From contig NZ_QYUQ01000002.1 of assembly GCF_003590835.1 (NCBI RefSeq), positions 496,001 through 560,000 on the forward strand: a DNA stretch of 64,000 nt. Reading direction: 5' to 3'. Positions 32,974 to 42,498 of the stretch are shown piece by piece. The notes beneath the pieces are model-generated. The model did not search any database. It had not been told where the DNA came from and was given only the letters and a program-made list of their open reading frames with translations. A program made the translations under genes and the position numbers. Position 1 is the first letter of the stretch. The number at the start of each line of letters is the position of its first letter. This DNA is from Noviherbaspirillum sedimenti (GTDB lineage Bacteria > Pseudomonadota > Gammaproteobacteria > Burkholderiales > Burkholderiaceae_D).

Positions 32974-32984
32974 AATAACTAAGC
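32974..32984. promoter_or_regulatory. Weak copy of the cluster element upstream of the hydrolase
   Basis: AATAACTAAGC, on the minus strand GCTTAGTTATT, is a partial match to the element CTWAGRTAACTAYG found at other promoters of this cluster. It lies 125 bases before the hydrolase start, next to TATAAATAA. Confidence 0.3.
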
Positions 32985-33108
32985 TATATAGGATGGCTGT
33001 TGTTTTTAAATGTCAACCGGAGGCGAAGCATGGCTCGGATCTGATCGAGGTGAGCGATCCGCTGATCGTCATGCCGATGGTCGCTAATAAAACAGGAGAT
33101 ACTCTTTA

Positions 33109-34056
33109 ATGATTGAAACTCAACGCGCACTCAAAACATCGCTGACACTCGCCGACATGGGCAGCTTCTTCATCGAGGGGCAGCGCAAGCACGTCGAACA
33201 CACGGCAATACCGCATATCGGTCCGCAAACCATCAACGATGGTGCCATGTATGTGCGCTACATGATTCCTGCGGAGCGTAAATTCGATCTGCCCATCGTG
33301 CTCGTGCACGGCGGCACACACACCGGCATGACCTGGGAAACCACCCCGGATGGACACGAGGGTTGGGATACGATGCTGGTCGCCGCGGGTTTCGTCGTTT
33401 ACAACATCGACCAGCCCTATCGCGGTCACTCCGGTTTCAATGGCGGTATTTTCAACGCCGTTCGCGAGGGCGCAGTGTCAGTGGAATCGCTGCCGCCGCT
33501 CGGGGTCGGCGGCGAGGAGCTTGCCCATAAGTTCGCGCGCGGTGGCAATCGCTTTCCGTTCGATCACCTCACGCAATATGTCGCACAATTAGTTCCCGAT
33601 TTTTACACGCCGATCGCCGTGAGCCGCGGCCGCCCCGGCGAGTGCGATCCGCGCGTGTTGAAGGCGATGCAGGCGCTGCTGGAGCGCATCGGCCCGGCAA
33701 TTCTGCTCACGCATTCTCAGGGCGGCGAAGTCGGCTGGCTGACAGCACTGCAGGCGCGGGACAGGGTGTGCGCGATCGCCGCCGTCGAACCCGGCGTCGG
33801 TTGCGAAGTGCTCGACCGCGCCGACTTTCCCGATATCCCCGTTTATGTGATGTGGGGCGACAATCTCGCGCCGGCGGGCGTTCTGACGCGGGCGCAAATG
33901 GAAGCCTGCAAGGAGCTGGCGGCGCAACGGCGCAACATAACCGTGGATTACCTGCCGGACGCTGGCATTTTTGGCAATGGCCATATGCTGATGATGGAAG
34001 ACAACAACCGTGAATTGCTTGATCGAATCATCGCGTGGCTGCGAAGCGTCGGTTAA
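33109..34056 (+). CDS. Alpha/beta hydrolase
   Basis: 315 residues, cytoplasmic. The fold is clear: oxyanion region VLVHGGTHTGMTW, the DQPYRGHSG turn, nucleophile S203 in THSQGGE, probable acid D251 (VMWGDN) and H292 (GNGHMLMME). It probably hydrolyses an ester, lactone or similar bond in the catabolic pathway; substrate not determinable. AGGAGA precedes the start by nine bases. It is first in the plus-strand catabolic cluster and separated from the MFS gene by a long regulatory spacer. Confidence 0.85.
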   Translation: MIETQRALKTSLTLADMGSFFIEGQRKHVEHTAIPHIGPQTINDGAMYVRYMIPAERKFDLPIVLVHGGTHTGMTWETTPDGHEGWDTMLVAAGFVVYNIDQPYRGHSGFNGGIFNAVREGAVSVESLPPLGVGGEELAHKFARGGNRFPFDHLTQYVAQLVPDFYTPIAVSRGRPGECDPRVLKAMQALLERIGPAILLTHSQGGEVGWLTALQARDRVCAIAAVEPGVGCEVLDRADFPDIPVYVMWGDNLAPAGVLTRAQMEACKELAAQRRNITVDYLPDAGIFGNGHMLMMEDNNRELLDRIIAWLRSVG

Positions 34057-34564
34057 TTGTCAGCCGTAACGAAAAAACAAGGCGCCGTAAGGGCGCCTGT
34101 TGCTATCGATGTGGCGATTAGCGCTCCACCGCAACTGCCATTTCCTTGCCTTCCAGCGCTGTGTGTAGCACAAGGCAAGCCGGCCCTTTGCTACCCGGTG
34201 CACCGAGATTGTGATCTTGCTGTGTCAAAGCCGTGTTGCGATGATTTCCATTTGAAAAATTTCTCGGTGACCGTGCAAGCTCGGGCTGAATTCGCAGTGA
34301 CGAATTCTCTTGTGATAAGTATGGAACTACGTTAACCTAGTAATTAAAAATAGAAATAAGGCGGGCGTGTCCTTGGTAGGTGGAATTTATGCTTCAGCTG
34401 TCTGAGACGGCAGGCAAAGCGAAAAAGTGACATCGGTCGGTACTGCTCAGCACCGACTCGTTTGAAAAACGGGTCGACTAAGAGTGTGCTCGGGAATCCG
34501 CTATAAAAGTAAGACAGCCAATCCGGCATGCCGGTGCAGAATGTTGAAACATATAGGAGACAAA
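34057..34564. promoter_or_regulatory. Regulatory spacer before the first MFS gene
   Basis: No gene. A hairpin GGCGCC-GTAA-GGGCGCC (34081-34097) just after the hydrolase stop may act as a terminator although its T run is poor. An imperfect copy of the cluster element (CTACGTTAACCTAG, 34327-34340) lies 225 bases before the MFS start. Confidence 0.4.
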
Positions 34565-35902
34565 ATGACCGCAGTGAATGAGAGAATCGCCCCGATGGAA
34601 GTAATGCCATCGCATAGTGCTGTCGACGGCAATTTCCGCAGATGGTATGTGTTATTCATCCTGGTGTGGGCCTATGCTATACATAACCTGGATAAGCAAA
34701 TCGTCTCGGCGTTGATTGGTCCCCTGAAGGCGGAATTCGCTATGAGCGACTTCCAGGTTAGCATACTGGGCGGGCTTGCCGCATCGGTGCCATTTGCGCT
34801 GGTTTGTATACCAATGGGGATGCTGGCAGATCGCAAGAACCGCAAGCACCTTTTGGTCATTTTGCTGCTTGCATGGAGTTTAGCAACATCTTTTGCTGGG
34901 TTTGCTTCGACATTGGCAGTTTTATACTTGTGCAGAATCAGTGTTGGCGCACTTGAGGCAGGATTCAGTCCAATTACCATGTCGCTGATTTCCGATCATT
35001 TCCGTCCGAAGGAGCGTTCGACTGCACTTGGTTTTTTCGCTCTGGGTGCGCCAGTAGGCACGTTTTTGGCGATGGCGGCAGGCTCCTATATTGCGGCCGA
35101 CTACGGCTGGCGTATGGCATTTCTTTTGGCCGGCATTCCTGGTGTGGTATTGGCGATCGTTATTGCATTTACTATCCGGGAGCCCGCGCGTGGCAGATAC
35201 GATGCGGTGAAGACAGTCGACAATGAGACGGCTTCTTTAAAAATGGCATTGCGTTACATGCTGTCAGATAAAGCCCTGCTTCACACTTTTGTGGGTATGG
35301 TGCTTTGCGTGGCGCTTCTTGCCTGTCTCGCGGTTTGGCTGCCGACGTTCCTGGTGCGAGTGCATTCGCTAAGCATGAAGGAGGCGGGAATATGGTCGGC
35401 ATTGGTGGTTGGTGCCGTTGGCGCTCTTGGCGCGGCGGCAGGTGGCTTTGTGGCTGATTTTATTAGCCAGGGGAGGGAGTCACGCAAGCTCATGATGGTG
35501 ATTATCACAACAATTCTGGCTGCCGTTTGCACGGTAGTTGCCATGCTTTTTTCCCCCAGCCTTAGTGTTGCCGTTGTCTTGATAGGTTGCACTACGTTCC
35601 TGGCCCAATCTCTATTTGGAACCGGTTATGGATTGGTGATCCATCTTTCTGCGCCCAATATGCGTGCTACCGTACTGGCAATGCTGGTCGTTGCCTTCAA
35701 CCTGATTTCCTATACCGTGGGGTCGTCGGTGGCAGGATGGGTGAGCGATCGGATGGCTTCGTTTGCGGGAGTGCATTCAATCACCTATGGAATTGCCGCG
35801 ACAACGATTCTTTCCTTTTGGGGGGCAGGGCACTTTTTCCGGGCATACCAACTGCTACGGCAGCGAGAACCTAAATATCCTGACGTAATTCATTCCAGGT
35901 AA
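34565..35902 (+). CDS. MFS transporter
   Basis: 445 residues with about 12 membrane helices. Motif A-like GMLADRKNRKHLL lies in the first cytoplasmic loop, and LEAGFSPITMSLISDHFRPKERSTALGFFALGAPVGTFLA is typical of MFS proteins that carry organic anions or aromatic acids. It probably imports the pathway substrate or exports a by-product; direction cannot be read. Start at 34565 after AGGAG; a longer frame has no signals. The divergent TetR gene lies just downstream, convergent with it. Confidence 0.85.
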   Translation: MTAVNERIAPMEVMPSHSAVDGNFRRWYVLFILVWAYAIHNLDKQIVSALIGPLKAEFAMSDFQVSILGGLAASVPFALVCIPMGMLADRKNRKHLLVILLLAWSLATSFAGFASTLAVLYLCRISVGALEAGFSPITMSLISDHFRPKERSTALGFFALGAPVGTFLAMAAGSYIAADYGWRMAFLLAGIPGVVLAIVIAFTIREPARGRYDAVKTVDNETASLKMALRYMLSDKALLHTFVGMVLCVALLACLAVWLPTFLVRVHSLSMKEAGIWSALVVGAVGALGAAAGGFVADFISQGRESRKLMMVIITTILAAVCTVVAMLFSPSLSVAVVLIGCTTFLAQSLFGTGYGLVIHLSAPNMRATVLAMLVVAFNLISYTVGSSVAGWVSDRMASFAGVHSITYGIAATTILSFWGAGHFFRAYQLLRQREPKYPDVIHSR

Positions 35903-36072
35903 TGTGCGATAAGCCGCCAGTCTGTTGAAGCCGGTTGGCGGAAATCCTGCAGCCACAATCGGAATTTGGCTTGAACCGATTTCATGGATGAATTTGTCGG
36001 CGTTTGATGGACGCGACCTGGAATGTTTTCGAGGTCGTCAGTGCGCCGCACGAACAGCTATATTGGTCGCCT

Positions 36073-36780
36073 TTAAAGGGGACTGCGCAATACGCCGTTA
36101 AGCATGCGCTCGACATAGTCGCGCCAGCGTTGTCGATGGCCTTCTTCCCAAGTCAATTTTCCAGCTGCATTCATCAGCGGCGAGAAATGAAATGGAAAGG
36201 TCAGCAGTCCGCTGACCATGACGGCGGCCACTTCGATGTCCAGGTCGGGCCGAAACATGCCCTGGCTTGCTACTGCAGAAAGGTGCTGTCGTACGGCATC
36301 GTAAGCCCGCGCTGCCAGCCTGCGCCGATAAGCAACGCGTGCTCGTCTTTCGGTCAAAGCCACTTCGGCCGAAAACAGGGTCAGTACGTCGTTCCAGCTG
36401 ACATAAATGGCCATCATTTCATTGGCCAGCTGCCGAATCGGATCGCGCTTCTCGCTCTGTATTTTTTGCGAGAGGCGCTTCAGGCGATCCACGACGTTAT
36501 CAAACATGGCATCAATCAGCGCAAGGAACAAGCCTTCCTTGCCACTAAAGTAATAGTTGATCATGGCGGCGTTGGTACCTGCTTTTGCGGCGATATCCCG
36601 TACAGCGACGCGCGAGAAAGACTGACTTTTCAGGCTCTCGCGGGCAGCGGCAAGCAGAGCTTGGTAGACCTGCCCATCGCGGTCGCTCGGCGGCCGACCT
36701 CGGCGTCGCCTGACGATGCTGTCGACATCTTTTTCGCTGATTAAGTCCGGCTTGGACATTGCCATGTTGACGGCTTGCAT
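36073..36780 (-). CDS. TetR-family regulator
   Basis: 235 residues. The N-terminal helix-turn-helix is clear (LLAAARESLKSQSFSRVAVRDIAAKAGTNAAMINYYFSGKEGLFLALID, about 42-90), followed by a ligand-binding helical domain similar to CerR/DUF1956-type TetR C-termini (LSAVASQGMFRPDLDIEVAAVMVSGL). Start at 36780 after AGGGAA. It is divergent from the P450 gene, with 245 bases between, so it probably controls that promoter in response to a pathway compound. Confidence 0.85.
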   Translation of the reverse strand: MQAVNMAMSKPDLISEKDVDSIVRRRRGRPPSDRDGQVYQALLAAARESLKSQSFSRVAVRDIAAKAGTNAAMINYYFSGKEGLFLALIDAMFDNVVDRLKRLSQKIQSEKRDPIRQLANEMMAIYVSWNDVLTLFSAEVALTERRARVAYRRRLAARAYDAVRQHLSAVASQGMFRPDLDIEVAAVMVSGLLTFPFHFSPLMNAAGKLTWEEGHRQRWRDYVERMLNGVLRSPL

Positions 36781-36951
36781 TGCGTTCCCTTAGTTCACCA
36801 CAAAAATACAGAGACTCTGGCACCAAGAAAAGAGCGCGCGATCTCGGATTTCTGCGCGCCACAAAGTCGGAGTGATTAAAAGAATTTCTGTTTAATTTTA
36901 CTCCTTGCAATTGGCTCCATTTCGCGACTAAAATCATTGCATGCAAAAGAA

Positions 36952-36965
36952 CATAGTAACCTAAG
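36952..36965 (-). promoter_or_regulatory. Cluster element at the P450 promoter
   Basis: On the minus strand CTTAGGTTACTATG differs from the copy at the GntR start by one base. It is followed by TATATAT-rich sequence resembling a -10 region and lies 61 bases before the P450 start. Confidence 0.5.
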
Positions 36966-37025
36966 ATGTCTTATATATCTTATTTTCATAAAATCAGAGT
37001 GTAGTTTTTAAAAGAGGAGTTCCGG

Positions 37026-38258
37026 ATGCAAGCAGCCAAAATCATTCCCCCACTGACCGAAAAGCCTGCGCATGTCCCGGCTGAATTGGTGCGTGACGTC
37101 GACATCTTCAATTTGCCTGGGGCGCGTGAAGACGTACATTTGGCGTGGAAGCGTATTCAGATGGAGATGCCGCGCATATTCTGGACGCCACGCAATGGCG
37201 GGCTATGGATGCTCACCCGTGCTGCCGACGTTCTGGAGTATCAGAAAGACCACGAAACCTTTTCATTAAAGGGTGCCCTGGTGCCGAACCATCCACGTCC
37301 CTTTCCCGCGCCGCCTATCGACGTGGAGGATGCGGAACATGCCCCGTGGCGTCTTCTGCTCTCGCCGGCCTTTTCGCCCAAGAAGGTTGCAGAGGCCGAG
37401 GCGATGGTGCGCAAAGTCACAATTGAAGCAATCGAGGGCTTTAATGCACGTGGCGAATGTGAGTTCGTGAGGGAGTTTACGCGCATTCTGCCCATCGTCG
37501 TTTTCCTGACCATGATGGGTCTGCCTCCCGAAGACAAAGAGGAATTGCTGCCGCTGGCCGACGTGATCGTGACATCGTCGACACCGGAAAAGCTGACCGA
37601 GGCGCGCATGGCGCTCATGGCTTACATCCAGAAGCAAGTCAACGAACGCAAGATCAACCCCAAGGACGATCTGATCACGCAGATCATGAATGCCAAAATC
37701 AAAGGGGAGCCGATTGAAGAGCGTTATGCGGTGGGTATGCTTACGCTCGCACTTAGCGGTGGGCTCGATACAGTCAAGAACATGTTGGGATTTTGCTGCC
37801 TGTTCCTGGCCACCCATCCAGATCATGTGCGCCAACTGCGTGAAAACCCCGATCTGATTCCCAACGCGGTAGAAGAGTTGTTCCGCCGCCATGGCGTGTC
37901 GAACACTGCCCGCCTGGTGCGCAAGGATTGTGAGTTTGCTGGTGTCCACCTCAAGAAGGGCGACCAGATCCAGGGCGTCTCATCGATGGTGGGCCTGGAT
38001 GATGAGACGGTACCGGATCCGATGACCGTGGACTTTAATCGCCCGATGCCGATTCCGCACGCAACCTTTGGCAACGGACCGCACCGTTGCCCTGGTTCTA
38101 TCCTTGCCAAACGCGAGGTGGTGGTTTGGCTGCAGGAGTGGTTGCCGCGTATTCCTGAGTTTCGCGTCAAGCCAGGCACCGTGCCACGCCAGAACGCCGG
38201 CATGGTCAACAATGTCGCCGAGCTCTGGCTATCGTGGGATGCTGCCAAGACGGCTTAA
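37026..38258 (+). CDS. Cytochrome P450
   Basis: 410 residues, soluble bacterial P450 class. Key features: I-helix SGGLDT (244-249), ExxR E284-LF-R287, heme loop FGNGPHRC with C355. The protein likely hydroxylates a hydrophobic substrate with electrons from ferredoxin; no ferredoxin or reductase gene is seen in this window, so these must come from elsewhere. It starts a run of catabolic genes (P450, two CoA-transferases, three dehydrogenases). Upstream lie a cluster element and the divergent TetR gene. Confidence 0.92.
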   Translation: MQAAKIIPPLTEKPAHVPAELVRDVDIFNLPGAREDVHLAWKRIQMEMPRIFWTPRNGGLWMLTRAADVLEYQKDHETFSLKGALVPNHPRPFPAPPIDVEDAEHAPWRLLLSPAFSPKKVAEAEAMVRKVTIEAIEGFNARGECEFVREFTRILPIVVFLTMMGLPPEDKEELLPLADVIVTSSTPEKLTEARMALMAYIQKQVNERKINPKDDLITQIMNAKIKGEPIEERYAVGMLTLALSGGLDTVKNMLGFCCLFLATHPDHVRQLRENPDLIPNAVEELFRRHGVSNTARLVRKDCEFAGVHLKKGDQIQGVSSMVGLDDETVPDPMTVDFNRPMPIPHATFGNGPHRCPGSILAKREVVVWLQEWLPRIPEFRVKPGTVPRQNAGMVNNVAELWLSWDAAKTA

Positions 38259-38313
38259 TCTCGGGAAAAAACCGGACGCAATCCACCTCAATTAATGCAT
38301 TGATCTTGGAGTT

Positions 38314-39417
38314 ATGAATCGTATGACATCTACTCACGCCGCCCGTCCCCCGCTCGAAGGCATTCGGGTTCTGGACCTGTCTTTTTTTACTCCCGGCCCC
38401 TTTGCATCGCAAATCCTTGCCGATCTTGGTGCAACCATCATCAAGGTGGAGGCGCCGCCGGAGGGAGATCGTGAGCGGTACATCATGCCTTCTTATTTCA
38501 AGGCATACAACCGCGGCAAGTATAGCGTGGTGCTGAACCTGAAAGATCCGGCAGATCTGGCCAAATGCCTTGAGCTGGCTAAAGAAGCGCATGTCGTTAT
38601 TGAAGGCTTCCGTCCTGGCGTCGTCGAGCGGTTGGGGGTTGACTTCGAAACGATTGCCAAGCTGAACCCTGAAATCATCTATGCCTCCATCAGCGCCTAC
38701 GGCAGCAAGGGGAAATACGCCCAAGCGCGGGCGCATGACCCCGAGATTCAGGCCATGACGGGGCAGTTACATTATGCCAAGGACGCAAGCGGCAAGCCCT
38801 ACTACAACTTCGCATACCCGACATCCGATTACGCGGCTGCCATGTATGCAGTGATCGGGATCCTGTCCTGGGTGCACAAGCCCAACCATGGTCCGGTTCA
38901 TGTCGAGGCGCCGATGGCTGCGGCTGCCCTTGCCTGGATGTACCCACAGTACCTCAACGCAATCGAAGATGGCAATCGGGACTTTGCCGACAACAACCTC
39001 TGGCGCGGCAGCTATCGCACCTCGGATAACCGTTACATCACGCTTACCCCGGCGGAAGGCTTGGTTGAGCTGGCCAAGGTGCTGGGTGTGGAAGGCATCA
39101 CTGGGCGCAGCAAGGAAGAGATGGGACGGATTGCCGACGCCATCGCGCTACGCCATTCCGAGGAAGTGGTGCCCTTGCTGTTGAAGGCGGGAGTTCCCGT
39201 GGGGCTGGTGCAGACCGCCGATGAAGCCATTGCAGACCCCGGCCTGCTGTCGCTCGGCATGCTGGAGTTTGCGCCGGATAACATGACCTGCGGCTCCCCC
39301 ATTCTGGGCATGCCGACGCTGCATTTGCGCGATGTTCCGCAGCTCGACGGCCACGGCGTCCAAATACGTACTGGCGGATGGTCCGCAATTGAGAAAAACC
39401 AGGAGACAACAAAATGA
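38314..39417 (+). CDS. Class III CoA-transferase (CaiB/BaiF), subunit-like protein 1
   Basis: 367 residues with the family opening GIRVLDLSFFTPGPFASQILADLGATIIKVE and the catalytic Asp region RAHDPEIQAMTG (about 142-153). Members move CoA from a donor acyl-CoA to a carboxylic acid. Its stop overlaps the start of the next CaiB-type gene (ATGA), so the two may form a hetero-oligomer, as in the benzylsuccinate CoA-transferase BbsEF. The ribosome site GGAG is very close to the first ATG; the ATG three codons later is an alternative start. Confidence 0.85.
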   Translation: MNRMTSTHAARPPLEGIRVLDLSFFTPGPFASQILADLGATIIKVEAPPEGDRERYIMPSYFKAYNRGKYSVVLNLKDPADLAKCLELAKEAHVVIEGFRPGVVERLGVDFETIAKLNPEIIYASISAYGSKGKYAQARAHDPEIQAMTGQLHYAKDASGKPYYNFAYPTSDYAAAMYAVIGILSWVHKPNHGPVHVEAPMAAAALAWMYPQYLNAIEDGNRDFADNNLWRGSYRTSDNRYITLTPAEGLVELAKVLGVEGITGRSKEEMGRIADAIALRHSEEVVPLLLKAGVPVGLVQTADEAIADPGLLSLGMLEFAPDNMTCGSPILGMPTLHLRDVPQLDGHGVQIRTGGWSAIEKNQETTK

Positions 39418-40619
39418 GTGAAAAACCGAAATTGGGGCAAGAACCTGCGCGTCTGAAGGTCATTGACTTGGGAACGATGGTGGCGGGGCCCTTTGCTGCA
39501 ACACTAATGGGTGATTTTGGTGCCGACGTGCTCAAGATCGAGCGGCCTGATGGCAAGGGCGACCGCATGCGCATGAATTCCGACTATTGGCCGGTGGAAG
39601 GGCGCAACAAACGCTCGATCACCCTCGACCTGCGCATCGAGGAAGGCAAGGCCATTTTGCGTAAGCTGGTGGCATGGGCAGATGTGCTGGTGGAAAATTT
39701 CAAACCCGGCACCATGGCGAAATGGGGCTTGGGTTACGAACAATTGTCCGCCATTAACCCGCGCCTGGTGATGGTCAGTGTATCTGGCTTCGGGCAGACC
39801 GGGCCAAACAGTCCCCGTCCCGGTTACGACCACGTGGGTGCCGCCATGGGAGGCATGTGGTACGTGACAGGTTATCCCGACCGGCCGCCGGTACTGCCAG
39901 GACTGCCGATTGTCGATTACTTTACCGGCACATTCGCCGCGCTGGGTGCGCTGGAGGCGATTCGCCGCCGCGATGCGCCTGGCGGCACCGGTAAGGGTGA
40001 ATGGGTAGAGTTGGGCTTGTACGAATCCATGATCCGCATTGCAGGCTCCAATTTCATCCGCAATTCGCGCGATGGCCACGTCAGTCAGCGCGTGGGCAGC
40101 ATGCCATTGGACGACCAACCGCCCAAGGGCTTGCAGCATGGCTTGGCGTATGAAACCCGCGATGGCCGCTGGCTATCGATGTTCCCAGTCACGGACCAGC
40201 AGTGGGGCTTGTTGGGCAGTGTCATTCCGGAGGTCTGCGCGCCGAAATATTCCATCGAGGTGATTCACAAGAATCCGCATGCAGCCGATTCAGTTGTCCG
40301 TAAATGGGTCAAGGAACGCGATTACGACGAGGTGATGGACGCCTTCATCAAGGGAGGTTTGCCTGCCGCCCCGATTTACAGTACTGCCGATATCGTTGCT
40401 GATCCCCATGTCAACGCGCGCGGCAACCTGGTGGAAGCCACCGATCTGGATGGAAATCGCGTACGCATGCAAGGTGTCATTCCCCGCTTGGTCAGCAATC
40501 CGGGCGAGGTGCGCTGGGCCGGCGAAAAACTGGGCGGCTCCAACCAGGCCGTCTATGAAGAGCTGCTGGGTCTGTCCAAAGAGGAACTGGATCAATTGAG
40601 AGAGCTGAACGCCATTTGA
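39414..40619 (+). CDS. Class III CoA-transferase (CaiB/BaiF), subunit-like protein 2
   Basis: 401 residues. N-terminal LKVIDLGTMVAGPFAATLMGDFGADVLKIERP and the active-site GYDHVGAAMGG region identify the family; the C-terminal 'APIYSTADIVADPHVNARGNLVE' element is also conserved. Translationally coupled to the preceding homologue, from which it differs clearly, consistent with a two-subunit enzyme. It would activate a pathway acid to its CoA ester. Confidence 0.88.
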   Translation: MSEKPKLGQEPARLKVIDLGTMVAGPFAATLMGDFGADVLKIERPDGKGDRMRMNSDYWPVEGRNKRSITLDLRIEEGKAILRKLVAWADVLVENFKPGTMAKWGLGYEQLSAINPRLVMVSVSGFGQTGPNSPRPGYDHVGAAMGGMWYVTGYPDRPPVLPGLPIVDYFTGTFAALGALEAIRRRDAPGGTGKGEWVELGLYESMIRIAGSNFIRNSRDGHVSQRVGSMPLDDQPPKGLQHGLAYETRDGRWLSMFPVTDQQWGLLGSVIPEVCAPKYSIEVIHKNPHAADSVVRKWVKERDYDEVMDAFIKGGLPAAPIYSTADIVADPHVNARGNLVEATDLDGNRVRMQGVIPRLVSNPGEVRWAGEKLGGSNQAVYEELLGLSKEELDQLRELNAI

Positions 40620-40632
40620 CCTATGTGGCGTA

Positions 40633-40689
40633 ACAGGAGCGATGCCTTGTGCCTACGCTCTGCGAGCGTAAGCTGCGGTGCGCTCCTGT
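40633..40689. terminator. Nested hairpin after the CoA-transferase pair
   Basis: Outer arms ACAGGAGCG (40633-40641) and CGCTCCTGT (40681-40689) enclose a second stem TACGCTC/GAGCGTA (40654-40660, 40664-40670). No T run follows, so it may be an attenuator, RNA-processing site or mobile repeat rather than a simple terminator. Confidence 0.45.
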
Positions 40690-40782
40690 GCGCAAAATGT
40701 GCGTGATACGCCACCGACATGGTGCGGACGTAGTTGCCCATGCCTTTTTGCTTTTGAAATGACGATGAACGGAGACTCCTGA

Positions 40783-41553
40783 GTGACTACTATTTCATTG
40801 CACGGACGGACATCATTGATCACGGGAGGCGGTCGAGGGATTGGTGCAGAGATTGCGCGGGCTTTTGCCGCGGCTGGCGCTAATCTTGTCCTGATAGGGC
40901 GCTCAGCCGATCAGTTGGCGTCAGTGGCAGCCCAAGCGCAGGAGCTCGGTGTTTCGGCGCGCGTAATCACTGCCGACCTTTCGCAAAGAAAGGATCTTGA
41001 CAAAGTGATTGCAGAGGCAGGTGCGATCGATATTTTGGTAAACAATGCGTCTGTGAAGCAGCGTTACCTCCACTGCACCGATTGGCCTGAGGATTATTTA
41101 CGAGAAGCATTTGAAGTTGGTTTCTGGGCGCCGGCAATTCTTATGCGAGAGATTGGCAAAAGCATGGCCGCGCGCAAAAGCGGCGTGATACTGAATATCT
41201 CAAGTACTGCAGGCGTAAGGACAGCGCCCCATCTTGGCCATTATTCTGCCTTCAAGGCTGCTATCGATATGGTGACCCGCGCGACAGCGATTGAGCTTGC
41301 GCGTTTTGGCGTTCGTGCCCTTAGTATTGCCCCTGGCGGTATCGACACCGGGCATCATGGACTGGCCGACAGCGGTGCGCTTTGCGCGCCAGTTGGGCGC
41401 ATCGGATTGGTGACAGACGTGGCACAGCTCGCAACCTTTCTCGCCTCAGATGCTGCGAGTTTCATGACTGGTCATGTGATTCCCTGTGATGGTGGTCTAT
41501 CGGCGGGCGAATTCACCAGACATGCTCCGCCTTATCTTTCGCGAGTGGAGTAA
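40783..41553 (+). CDS. Short-chain dehydrogenase/reductase 1
   Basis: 256 residues from a GTG start with GGAGA upstream. Nucleotide-binding TGGGRGIG (15-22), NNAS and catalytic YSAFK are present, so it is a classical SDR. It probably oxidises a hydroxyl made by the P450 or a later intermediate. It follows the nested hairpin and leads three consecutive SDR genes. Confidence 0.85.
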   Translation: MTTISLHGRTSLITGGGRGIGAEIARAFAAAGANLVLIGRSADQLASVAAQAQELGVSARVITADLSQRKDLDKVIAEAGAIDILVNNASVKQRYLHCTDWPEDYLREAFEVGFWAPAILMREIGKSMAARKSGVILNISSTAGVRTAPHLGHYSAFKAAIDMVTRATAIELARFGVRALSIAPGGIDTGHHGLADSGALCAPVGRIGLVTDVAQLATFLASDAASFMTGHVIPCDGGLSAGEFTRHAPPYLSRVE

Positions 41554-41636
41554 GTGGAGTAGTTGCGCTGGCGTTATTCCTGAATATTGAAGCAGGAAGA
41601 TTGGTCAGATCGTGCGTTACATTTAAGGAGACAAGT

Positions 41637-42431
41637 ATGGGAATGCTGGAAGGACAAACTGTTTTTTTGTCTGGTGTCGGTGAAGGATTGGGCCGCGATG
41701 CGGCGCTGCTGTTCGCACGCGAAGGGGCCGATCTGGTCATCACGGCCCGCCGGCCGGATATCATCGAGTCCATTGCTGCCGAGGTGCGGCAGTTGGGCCG
41801 CAAGTGCTTGCCTGTGGTGTGTGACATTACCAAGCTCGATGATTGCGAGCGGTCGACTCACGCAGCCATTGAGCGGTTCGGCAAGATTGACACCCTGGTC
41901 AACATTGCCTACGTCACGGACTGGCCTAAGCGCCTCACTTTGCTCGAATCCGAGCCGGATCTTTCCAACTACCGCGGGTGTTTTGAAGTAAACGTCTTTG
42001 CCACGCTGCAGATGACCCGCCTGGTAGCCAAGCACATGGTCGAGCGGCGTGCGGGGCGCATCGTGATGATCAACACCATGACGGCAGAGAAAGTTTATCC
42101 GGGCAGCGAGGGTTATTCGGGATCTAAAATTGCCCTGCAACGCATGACCCGTGCTGTGGCAATGGAGCTTGGCGAATACGGCATCCGGGTCAATTCGATG
42201 CACCCAGGCTTCATGTGGGGGCCACAGGTCGAAAAAGTCATGAATCTACGAGCGATCCAGAACGGCACGACACCTGAGCAAGAGCTCAAGAAAGTGACGG
42301 ATCAGGCGGCCCTGCGCTACGTTCCGCCTACCGAGGAATATGCACGCACGCTGCTGTTCTTTGCCAGCAGCCTGTCGGACGCGGTCACCGGGCAATCCCT
42401 GCACGTGAATGGCGGACTGTATTTCCATTGA
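41637..42431 (+). CDS. Short-chain dehydrogenase/reductase 2
   Basis: 264 residues from ATG 41637 after AAGGAG. The cofactor loop is SGVGEGLG instead of TGxxxGIG, and the NNAG motif is NIAY, while the catalytic YSGSK is kept. It may be a divergent but active SDR. A short remnant of a close relative of its C-terminus (QSLHMNGGLHFH) lies at about 54082 on the minus strand. Confidence 0.82.
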   Translation: MGMLEGQTVFLSGVGEGLGRDAALLFAREGADLVITARRPDIIESIAAEVRQLGRKCLPVVCDITKLDDCERSTHAAIERFGKIDTLVNIAYVTDWPKRLTLLESEPDLSNYRGCFEVNVFATLQMTRLVAKHMVERRAGRIVMINTMTAEKVYPGSEGYSGSKIALQRMTRAVAMELGEYGIRVNSMHPGFMWGPQVEKVMNLRAIQNGTTPEQELKKVTDQAALRYVPPTEEYARTLLFFASSLSDAVTGQSLHVNGGLYFH

Positions 42432-42498
42432 TTTCACAAGTGCTTTCTTGGAGATAAAACCATGCTTTACCTTTGGACAAAAGTAATTGGAGCTCCGT

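Larger units (their letters stand above)
32216..33108. other. Scrap zone with gene and IS remnants
   Basis: No intact gene. It holds a decayed ETF-QO fragment, a perfect inverted repeat and an IS630-type transposase fragment (each listed), then the promoter region of the hydrolase gene with the recurring TAAC element at 32974. Near 32578-32625 a plus-strand stretch reads LFDLLRQKGVLRSKEP, perhaps the start of an AbiEi-like antitoxin gene, too short to call. Confidence 0.5.

Noticed and set aside
36004..36744. A 246-codon plus-strand frame
   Set aside because: Antisense to the TetR gene, which has a clear helix-turn-helix and ribosome site.
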